Notes: generated by a model not told the origin, from the sequence alone. A stretch of 11,243 nt of DNA from DATNBT01 sp964579765 (GCA_964579765.1 CAZOIK010000455.1:1-11243), one strand, 5' to 3'. Shown: positions 1-6,827, counted from the first letter of the stretch. Numbers and translations: made by a program.

Positions 1-2
1 CG

Positions 3-209
3 CCTCAGACCGGCCCGCCCGTCGTCGTCCTCCAGCACGCGCTTGCGCAGGACGGGCTGCTGGCCGAGTCAGACATCGACGGCGTCTTCGGTCCGGTCAC
101 CTCGGCGCTGGTCAAACGGTTCCAACAGAAGCACGGCCTCGCGGCCGACGGCGTCGTCGGCCCGGCCACCTGGGCGGTTGTTCGTGAACTGACGCAGCAG
201 CACACGTAG
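3..209 (+). CDS. Peptidoglycan-binding-domain protein, C-terminal fragment
   Basis: This is the end of a gene that begins before the window; the open frame runs from base 3 to the TAG at 207-209 (68 residues visible). The visible part is one PG_binding_1-type repeat: a leading LQ helix, DGVFG followed by T and A of the next helix, then FQQKHGL, DGVVG and TW. This spacing is characteristic of the three-helix peptidoglycan-binding fold of cell-wall hydrolases and endolysins. The catalytic part, if any, lies outside the window, so hydrolase activity cannot be claimed. It is followed 8 bases later by a small membrane protein with a strong ribosome binding site that overlaps this gene's stop codon, so the two are probably co-transcribed. 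Confidence 0.85.
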   Translation, partial: PQTGPPVVVLQHALAQDGLLAESDIDGVFGPVTSALVKRFQQKHGLAADGVVGPATWAVVRELTQQHT

Positions 210-213
210 GAGG
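208..213 (+). promoter_or_regulatory. Ribosome binding site of the holin-like gene
   Basis: A perfect AGGAGG lies 4 bases before the ATG at 218 and overlaps the TAG stop (207-209) of the upstream gene. It fixes the downstream start and suggests that the two genes are translationally linked. Confidence 0.75.
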
Positions 214-217
214 ACGC

Positions 218-616
218 ATGGATCAGATTTCAAACGCGTTGACGGTGGTGATCGCGGTCAGCGTCGCTGTGGAGCGAGTGGTCGAGATCCTGAAGCAGAT
301 GTTTCCGCCGCTCGCGACCGAGCAGTCCGATCCGACCAAAGAGAACCTGCGGCGCGCCGCGCTGCAGTTGCTCGCGGCGGTCGTAGGCGCCGTCATCGCG
401 GGCTACGGCGGGCTACAATTGGGCGCCATGCACACCGGCGTGGCGACGGACGTGCTGATTGGCTTGATGGCGAGCGGCGGGTCCGGCTTCTGGAACCATG
501 CGCTCGACGCCATGCGCGCGATGAAGGTCAGCAAAGAGGCGGCTGCCAACGAACAGGTGGCGCTCAGCCGGCAGGTGACGGCGAACGCCGCCGCCGGCGT
601 CGCCGCGGTCAAGTAA
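218..616 (+). CDS. Small holin-like membrane protein
   Basis: A 132-residue protein with no certain family assignment. The N-terminus (about residues 5-28) is a hydrophobic helix broken by ERVVE. A second hydrophobic stretch covers about 47-69, and a third, glycine-rich segment about 76-92 contains GLMASGGSGFW. The C-terminus is charged, then alanine-rich. Two or three membrane helices in about 130 residues, next to a peptidoglycan-binding protein, is the arrangement of holin/endolysin pairs in phages and phage-derived loci. The holin role is inferred from size, topology and neighbour only; no holin-specific motif is visible. The start is set by the AGGAGG at 208-213. No other phage gene is seen, so a free-standing envelope pair is equally possible. 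Confidence 0.7.
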   Translation: MDQISNALTVVIAVSVAVERVVEILKQMFPPLATEQSDPTKENLRRAALQLLAAVVGAVIAGYGGLQLGAMHTGVATDVLIGLMASGGSGFWNHALDAMRAMKVSKEAAANEQVALSRQVTANAAAGVAAVK

Positions 617-678
617 TTGCGTTCGTCACGACGCTGATCGCCTGCCGACGTGGCATCGGCTTTGAAAGGGCCTGAGCC

Positions 679-2301
679 ATGAAGAAGCTCCTCATCGCCG
701 TCGCCGCGGTCGTCGCCCTGCTGATCGTCGCCCTCGTCGCCGCGAGCGTGTTCATCGACGCCAACCGGTTCACGCCGGAGCTCGAGGCGTCGCTGTCGAG
801 CGCGCTCGGGCGGCGCGTGACCGTCGGCCGGCTGCGCGTCTCCTGGTTCTCGGGCGGCGTCGCGGCCGAGGACGTCGCCGTCGCGGACGATCCGGCGTTC
901 AGCCGCGAGCCGTTCCTCTCCGCGAAGTCAGTGGCGCTCGGCGTGGATCTGATGCCGCTCGTCTTCTCGCGCAGCCTGCGCGTCGAGGCGCTCACGATCG
1001 AGCAACCGGCGATTGCGCTGCGGCGCTCGACGTTGGGCGTCTGGAATTTCTCGAGCCTCGGCCGCGGCTCGTCCTCGTCCACGACGGCCGGCGCCATCAG
1101 CGTGCTCGTGCAGAAGATCACGGTCTCGAACGGTCGCGTCGCGATCGCGGGCGTCGATCCGCGCGGCGGCGAGCGGACGTATGACGGCGTGGACATCGGC
1201 GTGTCGGATCTGTCGTTCACGTCGCGCTTCCCGTTCACGGTGTCGGCGAAAGCGCCGGAGGGCGGCACGATCGCGCTGAAGGGCGAGGCGGGGCCGTTCA
1301 ACACCAACGACGCGGCCGCGACGCCGTTCCAGGCTGCGCTCACGATCGGACATCTCGACGTCGCGTCGAGCGGCCTCATCGACGCGCGCTCGGGCATCGC
1401 CGGCGTGATCGACTTCACGGGGACGCTGACGTCCGACGGCACGTTGATCAACACCAAAGGCACGGCGACGGCGACCGGCGTCCGGCTGCTGCCCGGCGCC
1501 GCGGCCTCACGCGTCCCCCTCGGCGTCACCTACGAGTCGTCGTACAACGCCAAATCGCAGGCGGGCACGCTGAAGCAGGGCGACATCGCGATCGGTGCCG
1601 CGACGGTGCGCACGACCGGCGGCTATCAGACGAGCGGGACGACGACGACCGTCCGGCTGTCGATGCGTGGTCAGAAGATGCCGGTCACCGCGCTCGAGTC
1701 GGCCCTGCCGGCCGTCGGCGTCACGCTGCCGCAGGGCGCGACGCTCACCGAGGGCGCGCTCGACCTCACGCTCGCGATTGCGGGACGGGTCGATCGGCTG
1801 ACGTTCGACGGCCCGATTGCGCTGTCGAACGCGAAGCTGTCGGGGTTCGATCTCGGCGCGAAGCTCGGCGCGGTCGGCGCGCTCGCGGGGCTGCCGCACG
1901 TCGGCGACACGGTCGTCCAGTCGCTGACCGGCACGCTGCAGATGACGCCGCAGGGCATTCACGTCGCCGCGCTCAGCCTGGTCGTGCCGTCCATAGGCAC
2001 GATGACCGGCGACGGGTCGATCTCGCCGCAGGGCGCGATGGACTTCGCGATGCTCGCAAAGCTGCGCGAGGGCGCCGTTCCGGCCGCGACCGGCACCGTC
2101 GCGCGCGTCCTCGCCTACGGAGAGACGAACGGCGTCCCGTTCCGCGTCGAGGGCACGACGAGCAACCCGTCGTTCGTGCCCGACCTCCGCCGCGCGGCGC
2201 AGGGCGCCGTTGACAGCCTCAAGAAAGCCGCGCAGAACCCCGACACGCTGAAGAAAGCCGCCGACGCCCTCAGTGGGATTTTCGGGCGGAAGCCTCAGTA
2301 A
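679..2301 (+). CDS. AsmA family envelope protein
   Basis: A 540-residue protein starting with a short basic segment and one membrane helix (about residues 4-26). The AsmA N-terminal signature follows: FIDANRF, then a conserved stretch ending GRRVTVG, then W/FSGG and VAVADDP. Next comes a long beta-rich region with the repeated strand pattern of this family. The C-terminal part has the PFRVEGTTSNPSFVPD segment common near the end of AsmA-like proteins, then a lysine/alanine-rich helix. The family belongs to the repeating-beta-groove bridge proteins implicated in phospholipid transport and outer-membrane biogenesis in Gram-negative bacteria. The protein should be anchored in the inner membrane with its bulk in the periplasm. 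It is shorter than E. coli AsmA (about 617 residues). A weak purine-rich GAAAGGG precedes the ATG. Its last 32 bases overlap the 3' end of the convergent minus-strand gene. Confidence 0.85.
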   Translation: MKKLLIAVAAVVALLIVALVAASVFIDANRFTPELEASLSSALGRRVTVGRLRVSWFSGGVAAEDVAVADDPAFSREPFLSAKSVALGVDLMPLVFSRSLRVEALTIEQPAIALRRSTLGVWNFSSLGRGSSSSTTAGAISVLVQKITVSNGRVAIAGVDPRGGERTYDGVDIGVSDLSFTSRFPFTVSAKAPEGGTIALKGEAGPFNTNDAAATPFQAALTIGHLDVASSGLIDARSGIAGVIDFTGTLTSDGTLINTKGTATATGVRLLPGAAASRVPLGVTYESSYNAKSQAGTLKQGDIAIGAATVRTTGGYQTSGTTTTVRLSMRGQKMPVTALESALPAVGVTLPQGATLTEGALDLTLAIAGRVDRLTFDGPIALSNAKLSGFDLGAKLGAVGALAGLPHVGDTVVQSLTGTLQMTPQGIHVAALSLVVPSIGTMTGDGSISPQGAMDFAMLAKLREGAVPAATGTVARVLAYGETNGVPFRVEGTTSNPSFVPDLRRAAQGAVDSLKKAAQNPDTLKKAADALSGIFGRKPQ

Positions 2302-2845
2302 GCGTCACGCCGAACGCGCCACGGCCGTCGGGCGTGTCGAGCTGCATGTTCAGCTCCTTCGCCTGCGCGTCGGGCACCGACAGCGACACGCGCGATCCGT
2401 CGCGCGGCCACTTCTCGTGATCGCCGTCGAGATACCGCTCCTCGGCGCTCTTCACGGTCACGGTCGGCTCGAGATGGCCCAGCCGTGCCGTCACGGGCTC
2501 GCCGATGTGCATCTTCACGTCCATGATCGACGGCGCGAACACCTTGCCCTTGGTGCCCACGACGGACCGGTGCACCTGGAGATCGCCGTCTCCCGACGGG
2601 GAGATCGTGAGCGAGACCGTCCGCACGTCCATCGCGCCGCGTCCGAACACCTGTTCGTCCAGATCGCTCGTGCGCGGCGTGCGCTCTTCGGGCGCCCGCC
2701 ACGTCCCGACCAGCCGCTTCAACACCGCGGCGCCCTGCGCCGCGTCGGGCGCCGCCGCCTGCGCCGGTTTGGCCGCCGCGCCCTGCGCCCACGCAGAGGC
2801 GGTCAGCAGACCGCAGATCACGATTGTCGTCATTGCCGCTCGCAC
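2270..2845 (-). CDS. Secreted protein of unknown function
   Basis: I do not recognise the family. The chosen GTG start at 2845 lies 5 bases after a perfect AGGAGG (minus strand, 2856-2851) and gives a 191-residue protein. Its first 20 or so residues form a clear signal peptide ending in SAWA before Q. An ATG at 2860 is in frame, but the AGGAGG would then lie inside its own codons and nothing resembling a binding site precedes it. The mature protein begins with an alanine-rich linker. It then has a LVGTW segment like the opening strand of small beta-barrel (lipocalin/DUF1579-like) proteins, and a strand-rich body with many charged residues. It contains no cysteine after the signal peptide. It is probably periplasmic. 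It faces the AsmA gene tail to tail with a 32-base overlap and is divergent from the TPR gene. Confidence 0.75.
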   Translation of the reverse strand: MRAAMTTIVICGLLTASAWAQGAAAKPAQAAAPDAAQGAAVLKRLVGTWRAPEERTPRTSDLDEQVFGRGAMDVRTVSLTISPSGDGDLQVHRSVVGTKGKVFAPSIMDVKMHIGEPVTARLGHLEPTVTVKSAEERYLDGDHEKWPRDGSRVSLSVPDAQAKELNMQLDTPDGRGAFGVTLTEASARKSH

Positions 2846-2850
2846 GTTTG

Positions 2851-2856
2851 CCTCCT
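2851..2856 (-). promoter_or_regulatory. Ribosome binding site deciding a GTG start
   Basis: AGGAGG on the minus strand, 5 bases before the GTG at 2845. This spacing favours the GTG over the in-frame ATG codons at 2860 (binding site inside the gene) and 2833 (17 bases downstream of the site). Confidence 0.65.
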
Positions 2857-2963
2857 TCATCAGGATCACTAGCACATCCGCCCGGCGTGATGCAGCGCCG
2901 TTGCGCATCGTAAAATACCGTGTTTACCGGTTCCGCGTCGAAGCTCGGCGGCGCCGCAGATAA

Positions 2964-2975
2964 TTTGAGCTCAAA
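2964..2975. promoter_or_regulatory. Perfect 12-base palindrome upstream of the TPR-ClC operon
   Basis: TTTGAGCTCAAA is a perfect palindrome that ends 10 bases before the ATG at 2986. It lies in a locally A/T-rich patch of an otherwise GC-rich intergenic region (2846-2985) between divergent genes. The position, overlapping the leader of the TPR-ClC transcript, suits an operator for a dimeric repressor, but no matching regulator gene is present in the window. An A/T-rich TAAAAT at 2911-2916 is a possible -10 box further upstream; no convincing -35 box accompanies it. Confidence 0.35.
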
Positions 2976-2985
2976 CGAAGCCTAA

Positions 2986-4101
2986 ATGAAAAATGATACG
3001 ATCAGACGTATCGACGGACTCCTCGAACGCCGTATCGTCCTGATCGTCGTCATCGCCGCTGTCGTTCCCGCCTTCGGGCTCACGGACGTCCTCGTCAACC
3101 GCTATCGCGACAGCCGGCAGGGGCTGGCCCAGGAGTGGACCACCCGGGGGCAGCAGGATCTGGCGGCCCGGCCCGGCGCCGCCGTCGAAGACTTCCAGAC
3201 GGCCCTGTCGTACGCGCCGGATCGCTCCGACACCAGGTTTCTGCTGGCCAAGGCGCTGATCGCCGACCACCGTCCCTCGGAGGCGAGCTCGCAGCTGCTG
3301 ACGCTCTCCGACGAGCAGCCGGGCAGCGGCGAGATCAACCTCGAGCTGGCGCGCATTGCCGGCGGCGAGCAGGACCTGCCGACGGCGGTCCGGTACTACC
3401 ACGCGGCCATCGACGGCGCGTGGGAGTCGGGCGCGACGACCGCGCGGCGGGAAGCGCGGCTGGAGCTGGCGCGCCTGCTGATGGCGCACGGACAGGCGGT
3501 GCGCGCGCAGGCCGAGCTCATCGCGCTCATCGACGACCTGCCGATGGACGTCCGGCTCATCACCGAGGTCGGGAAGCTGCTGGCGGACGCCGGCGCGCCG
3601 GTGCGCGCGCTGTCGCTCTTCCGGCGCGCGCTCGAGCTCGATCCGGTTGACGTGCGCGCGGCGAGCCTGGCCGGCGAGCTCGAGTTCAAGAGCGGCGACC
3701 TCGTGGCCGCCCGCCGCGATTTGAGGACGGCCGCCCGGAACGGCGCGCTCGATCCCGAGGCGCGCGACATGCTCGACGTCGCCAATCGCGCGCTCGCGCT
3801 CGATCCCTACGTCGATCGGCTCGGCGGGACTGGACGCGCGTCGCGCGCCCTTCGCGCGCTCGACATCGCCAAGGCGCGGCTGAACCGCTGCGCGCCGATG
3901 CCCGAGCTGCAGATGCGCATGGACGCGGCGGCGAAGATCCGGCCGCGGGCGCTCGCGCGCGATGCCGACCTGATCGACCAGACGATGGAGCTCGTGTTCG
4001 ACGTCGAGAAGCTGGCGCCCGGATCCTGCGGCGGCGATACGCCGGACGATCGCGCGCTCGCGATCATCGGCAGCAAGCACGCCACCGCGCAATCGCAATG
4101 A
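2986..4101 (+). CDS. Membrane-anchored tetratricopeptide repeat protein
   Basis: A 371-residue protein. A basic N-terminus with two arginine pairs precedes one membrane helix (about residues 17-33). A helical repeat region follows at about 47-275, in which TPR-like units can be recognised: about 50-80 ending in the ALSYAPD turn, 84-113, 117-145, 156-185, and 190-220 ending in ALELDP, the most canonical unit. The last 90 residues are helical without a clear repeat and include an isolated cysteine pair (about 296 and 344). The helix-then-repeats order predicts a single-pass inner-membrane protein presenting a protein-binding scaffold, probably to the periplasm. The stop codon overlaps the ClC start (ATGA at 4098-4101), so the two are translationally coupled. 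A role as partner or assembly factor of the channel is an inference from this alone. Confidence 0.85.
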   Translation: MKNDTIRRIDGLLERRIVLIVVIAAVVPAFGLTDVLVNRYRDSRQGLAQEWTTRGQQDLAARPGAAVEDFQTALSYAPDRSDTRFLLAKALIADHRPSEASSQLLTLSDEQPGSGEINLELARIAGGEQDLPTAVRYYHAAIDGAWESGATTARREARLELARLLMAHGQAVRAQAELIALIDDLPMDVRLITEVGKLLADAGAPVRALSLFRRALELDPVDVRAASLAGELEFKSGDLVAARRDLRTAARNGALDPEARDMLDVANRALALDPYVDRLGGTGRASRALRALDIAKARLNRCAPMPELQMRMDAAAKIRPRALARDADLIDQTMELVFDVEKLAPGSCGGDTPDDRALAIIGSKHATAQSQ

Positions 4102-5774
4102 AGTGGCCGCACCTTCGCAACGCCCTGCACGAGGAACAGCTCTTCCTCGTGATCGCCGTCGTCATCGGCGTGTACGCCGGGCTGTCCGTCGTCGGGTTCC
4201 GCGTCGCGATCGAGTGGTTCCGGCTGCGCGCGCTCGGATCGTCGCTCACGCCGACGTTTCCTCGCGTCGTCCTCGTGCCGGCCGCCACCGGGCTCGTCGT
4301 CGCGCTGCTGTCGGTGCGGTGGTTCCCGGCCGTGCGCGGCAGCGGCGTCAATCAGACCAAAGCCGCGCTCTACGTGTACGACGGTTTCATCTCGTTTCGC
4401 ACCGTGGTCGGCAAGTTCATCACGTCGGCGCTGGCGATCGGCAGCGGCCAGTCGCTCGGGCCTGAAGACCCGTCGCTGCAGATCGGCGCCGGCCTCGCGT
4501 CGGCGCTGGGGCGGCGGCTGAAGCTCTCGCGCGATCGGCTGCGCTACATCGCGCCCGTCGGCGCCGCGGCCGGCCTGGCCGCGGCCTTCAACTCGCCGAT
4601 TACGGCCGTCCTGTTCGTCATCGAGGAAGTCATCGGCCGCTGGTCGGCGGGCGTGCTCGGCGCGGTCGTCCTCGCCGCCGTGTCGAGCGTCGTGACCGAA
4701 CAGTGGTTCCTCGGCGACCAGCCGCTGTTCCGCGTGCCGCCGTATCACCTCGCGCACACGTCGGAGCTGCTCGCGTACGCCGCGCTCGGCCTCATCGGCG
4801 GCGGCCTGTCGCTCGTGTTCGTGAAGCTCGTCGCGTTCCTGCGGCCGCGGCTGCGGCTGCTGCCGATGTGGACGTGGTATCTGCAGCCGGCCGTCGCCGG
4901 CCTGCTCATCGGCGTGGTGGCGCTCAAGTTCCCGCAGGTGCTCGGCGCGGGCTACGAGTCGATCGACCTGGCGATGCACGATCAGTACGCCTGGCAGATT
5001 CTGATCGCCCTCTGCCTGATCAAGCTGCTCGCGACGACGACGTCGTTCGTGTCCGGGACGCCGGGCGGGCTGTTCGCGCCGACGCTGTTCATCGGCGCGA
5101 TGCTCGGCGGGGCCGTCTGCGCGGTCGAGCGGCTCATCGCGCCGGGGCTGACCGGGCCGATCGGCGCGTACGCGCTGGTCGGGATGGGGACGATGTTCGC
5201 GGGGATCCTGCGGGCGCCGATGACGTCGGTGTTCATGGTCGTCGAGGTCAGCGGCAACTACTCGATCATCCTGCCGGTGATGATCTCGAACACGATCGCG
5301 TACTTCGTCTCGCGCCAGTTCCAGCACGCGGGCCTCTTCGACCTGCTCGCGCGGCAGGACGGCACCGATCTGCCGTCGATGGAAGAGGAACGCGAGGTCG
5401 AGATGCGCTCCGTCGAAGACGCGATGCGCGATCCCGAGGCGATCACGCTGAGCGGCGACGAGACCATCGACCGCGGCCTCGCGCGCGCGAACCAGGTGGA
5501 GAGCGAGTACTTCCTCGCGTCGCTCGGTCCGGCGACCTGGGGCGCCGTGTCGCGCGCCGAGCTCACCGGATGGCAGACCGACGGCCAGGGCGGCGATCCG
5601 CTGTCGGCGCACATCACGCCCATCGACCGGCCCTATCTCTATCCCGACCACTCGATGGAGTACGCGCTGCGCACGCTGCGCGAGCACCCGGTCGTCCCCG
5701 TCGTCCACCGCGCCGACCCCACGCGCCTCGTCGGCCTGCTCGCGCTGGACGACGTCATCCAGTCGATGCGGTAG
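4098..5774 (+). CDS. ClC-family chloride channel/antiporter with CBS-like C-terminus
   Basis: A 558-residue integral membrane protein of the ClC family, with about 18 helical segments over residues 15-410. Family landmarks: GSGVN at 81-85 in place of GSGIP; GPEDP at 121-125 in place of GREGP, followed by SLQIGAG; GGLFAP at 323-328; and NY at 387-388, matching the chloride-coordinating Tyr445 of E. coli ClcA. Glu123 corresponds to the gating glutamate (ClcA Glu148) and Glu177 to the internal proton glutamate (Glu203). Keeping both suggests proton-coupled exchange rather than a passive channel. Residues about 436-558 look like a degenerate pair of CBS modules, the last one clearer (HSMEYALRTL through GLLALDDVI). 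The selectivity serine/proline region is altered, so the transported anion is uncertain. The gene is translationally coupled to the upstream TPR gene. Confidence 0.93.
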   Translation: MKWPHLRNALHEEQLFLVIAVVIGVYAGLSVVGFRVAIEWFRLRALGSSLTPTFPRVVLVPAATGLVVALLSVRWFPAVRGSGVNQTKAALYVYDGFISFRTVVGKFITSALAIGSGQSLGPEDPSLQIGAGLASALGRRLKLSRDRLRYIAPVGAAAGLAAAFNSPITAVLFVIEEVIGRWSAGVLGAVVLAAVSSVVTEQWFLGDQPLFRVPPYHLAHTSELLAYAALGLIGGGLSLVFVKLVAFLRPRLRLLPMWTWYLQPAVAGLLIGVVALKFPQVLGAGYESIDLAMHDQYAWQILIALCLIKLLATTTSFVSGTPGGLFAPTLFIGAMLGGAVCAVERLIAPGLTGPIGAYALVGMGTMFAGILRAPMTSVFMVVEVSGNYSIILPVMISNTIAYFVSRQFQHAGLFDLLARQDGTDLPSMEEEREVEMRSVEDAMRDPEAITLSGDETIDRGLARANQVESEYFLASLGPATWGAVSRAELTGWQTDGQGGDPLSAHITPIDRPYLYPDHSMEYALRTLREHPVVPVVHRADPTRLVGLLALDDVIQSMR

Positions 5775-5800
5775 GCCTCGTGTAGCGGCGTTTGGCTTAG

Positions 5801-5819
5801 AGTAGTGAATCGAACTACT
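5801..5819. promoter_or_regulatory. Operator-like inverted repeat before the antitoxin remnant
   Basis: AGTAGT, a 7-base spacer, then ACTACT form a perfect inverted repeat 12 bases before the ATG at 5832. Phd/YefM antitoxins autoregulate by binding palindromes in their promoters, so an inverted repeat here fits the antitoxin remnant that follows. A TTGGCT at 5792-5797 could serve as a -35 box; the -10 box would then fall within the right arm but is a poor match. Confidence 0.45.
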
Positions 5820-5831
5820 AGAGGTGACGCC

Positions 5832-5955
5832 ATGCCCGCTGCCGTGTCCGCCGCCGAGGCCAACCGTGAATTCTCGAAGCTGCTGCGCCGCGTGGGAGGC
5901 GCTCATGAAACGCCTGAAGACACAGCGGAGGCGCCGTCGCGTGCCTCTCGACTGA
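5832..5955 (+). pseudogene. Decayed Phd/YefM-type antitoxin
   Basis: From the ATG at 5832, preceded by a GAGGTG binding site at 5821-5826, the first 21 codons read as a typical Phd/YefM N-terminus: VSAAEANREFSKLLRRV. This DNA-binding segment normally leads into a strand such as T/VVTSHGRPVARI, which is missing. The sequence instead passes into AWEALMKRLKTQ in the +2 frame (about 5891-5925), which resembles the C-terminal helix of the same family, followed by arginine codons and a TGA at 5953-5955. I read this as an antitoxin that lost its middle by an out-of-frame internal deletion. No toxin gene follows. In the original frame the reading continues without a stop into the downstream hydrolase. 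The N-terminal match is strong; the deletion model is an inference. Confidence 0.55.
5905..5955 (+). CDS. Possible 16-residue leader peptide coupled to the hydrolase
   Basis: An ATG at 5905 lies 5 bases after GGAGG (5895-5899) and opens a 16-codon frame, MKRLKTQ followed by five arginines and VPLD. Its TGA at 5953-5955 overlaps the hydrolase ATG at 5955 as TGATG. The hydrolase start has no good binding site of its own, so terminating ribosomes could restart there. The peptide appears to be the out-of-frame tail of the antitoxin remnant. It is too short to prove as coding. Confidence 0.3.
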   Translation: MKRLKTQRRRRRVPLD

Positions 5956-6815
5956 TGAAGCATCTCGTGCTCGCGCTGTTGGTGGCGTTCGCCGTGCCCG
6001 CAGCGGGTCGAGCCGCGCCCGCGCCGAAGACGCCGCGGCTCTACGTGCTCGACTGCGGGATGCTGAACACCGATCCGGCCGGCGTCACGCGCTACCACGT
6101 CACCCAGCAGGAGGTCGTCGAGTCGCGGATGCCAGTGCCGTGCTTCCTCGTCGTGCATCCGAAGGGCACGCTGCTGTGGGATCTGGGCGTCATTCCGGAC
6201 GCCGACGTCGAGAAGGCGGCGCCGGAGGCGGCGCGCTACGACGTCAACCCCGTGTCGCACGCGGTGGTGTCGCGGACGCTGAAGAGCCAGCTCGCCGCGC
6301 TCGGCTACGCGCCGCCCGACATCACCTACGTCGCCGTCTCGCACGCGCACAAGGATCACACGGCAAATTTGAACGAGTTCGCCGCGTCCACGTGGATCAC
6401 GCGCCCGATCGAGCGCGACTTCATGTTCAAGCCGGGCAACGAGCGCGTCGAGCGGCGGTTCTACGACAGGCTCGAGCACGGGAAGACGATCCTGATCGAC
6501 AAAGACGAGTACGACGTCTTCGGCGACGGCACGGTCGTGATGAAGTCCGCGCCCGGCCACACGCCCGGGCACCAGGTGCTGATCCTGCGGCTCGCGAAGA
6601 CGGGCCCGATCATGATCGCCGGCGACCTCTATCACTATCCGCCGGAGCGGGCGTTCCACCGCCGGCCGCCCGACAACGAATTCGACGTCGAGCAGTCGGC
6701 CGCGTCGCGCGCGATGATCGAGGCGTATCTGGCGAAGACGAAGATGCCCATCTGGATCGAGCACGACTACCGCGCCAACGCGGCGCTCAAGAAATCTCCC
6801 GCCTTCTACGACTAG
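5955..6815 (+). CDS. Exported metallo-beta-lactamase-fold hydrolase, N-acyl-homoserine-lactonase-like
   Basis: From the ATG at 5955 the protein has 286 residues, with a signal peptide in about residues 1-21 (ending GRAA). The metal-site motifs of the lactonase branch follow: HAHKDH at 130-135 (HxHxDH), PGHTPGH at 200-206 (His202 as ligand), GDLY at 223-226 (bridging Asp224, followed by a tyrosine) and IEHD at 268-271 (His270). These seven ligand positions match a complete di-zinc site. The family includes AHL lactonases such as AiiA and AttM, but also lactonases and esterases with other substrates, so quorum quenching is only one possibility. Export to the periplasm is unusual for AHL lactonases. 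The frame is open upstream to 5805, so a longer product fused to the antitoxin remnant (start 5832, 327 residues) cannot be excluded; the buried signal peptide argues for 5955. Confidence 0.85.
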   Translation: MKHLVLALLVAFAVPAAGRAAPAPKTPRLYVLDCGMLNTDPAGVTRYHVTQQEVVESRMPVPCFLVVHPKGTLLWDLGVIPDADVEKAAPEAARYDVNPVSHAVVSRTLKSQLAALGYAPPDITYVAVSHAHKDHTANLNEFAASTWITRPIERDFMFKPGNERVERRFYDRLEHGKTILIDKDEYDVFGDGTVVMKSAPGHTPGHQVLILRLAKTGPIMIAGDLYHYPPERAFHRRPPDNEFDVEQSAASRAMIEAYLAKTKMPIWIEHDYRANAALKKSPAFYD

Positions 6816-6821
6816 GCGGAT

Positions 6822-6827
6822 TACAAT
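6822..6827 (+). promoter_or_regulatory. Candidate -10 box of the bicupin gene
   Basis: TACAAT matches the sigma-70 -10 consensus in five of six positions and lies 29 bases before the ATG at 6857, in the 41-base gap after the hydrolase stop. No good -35 box is seen at the usual distance, so independent transcription of the bicupin is only a possibility. Confidence 0.25.

Noticed and set aside
644..660. Small hairpin (GCCGA/TCGGC) followed by TTT between the holin-like gene and the AsmA gene
   Set aside because: The stem is only 5 base pairs and the T-run 3 bases, too weak to call a terminator in GC-rich sequence.
2911..2929. TAAAAT box and a TACCG direct repeat as a promoter or operator of the TPR-ClC operon
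   Set aside because: There is no acceptable -35 box at the right distance, and the repeat unit is only 5 bases.
3807..6764. A 985-codon open frame on the minus strand, opposite the TPR, ClC and hydrolase genes
   Set aside because: Its product is dominated by Arg, Asp, His, Glu and Ala in low-complexity order with no recognisable domain. It runs across three well-supported genes and a gene boundary. Such long antisense frames are typical of GC-rich genes with strong third-position bias.
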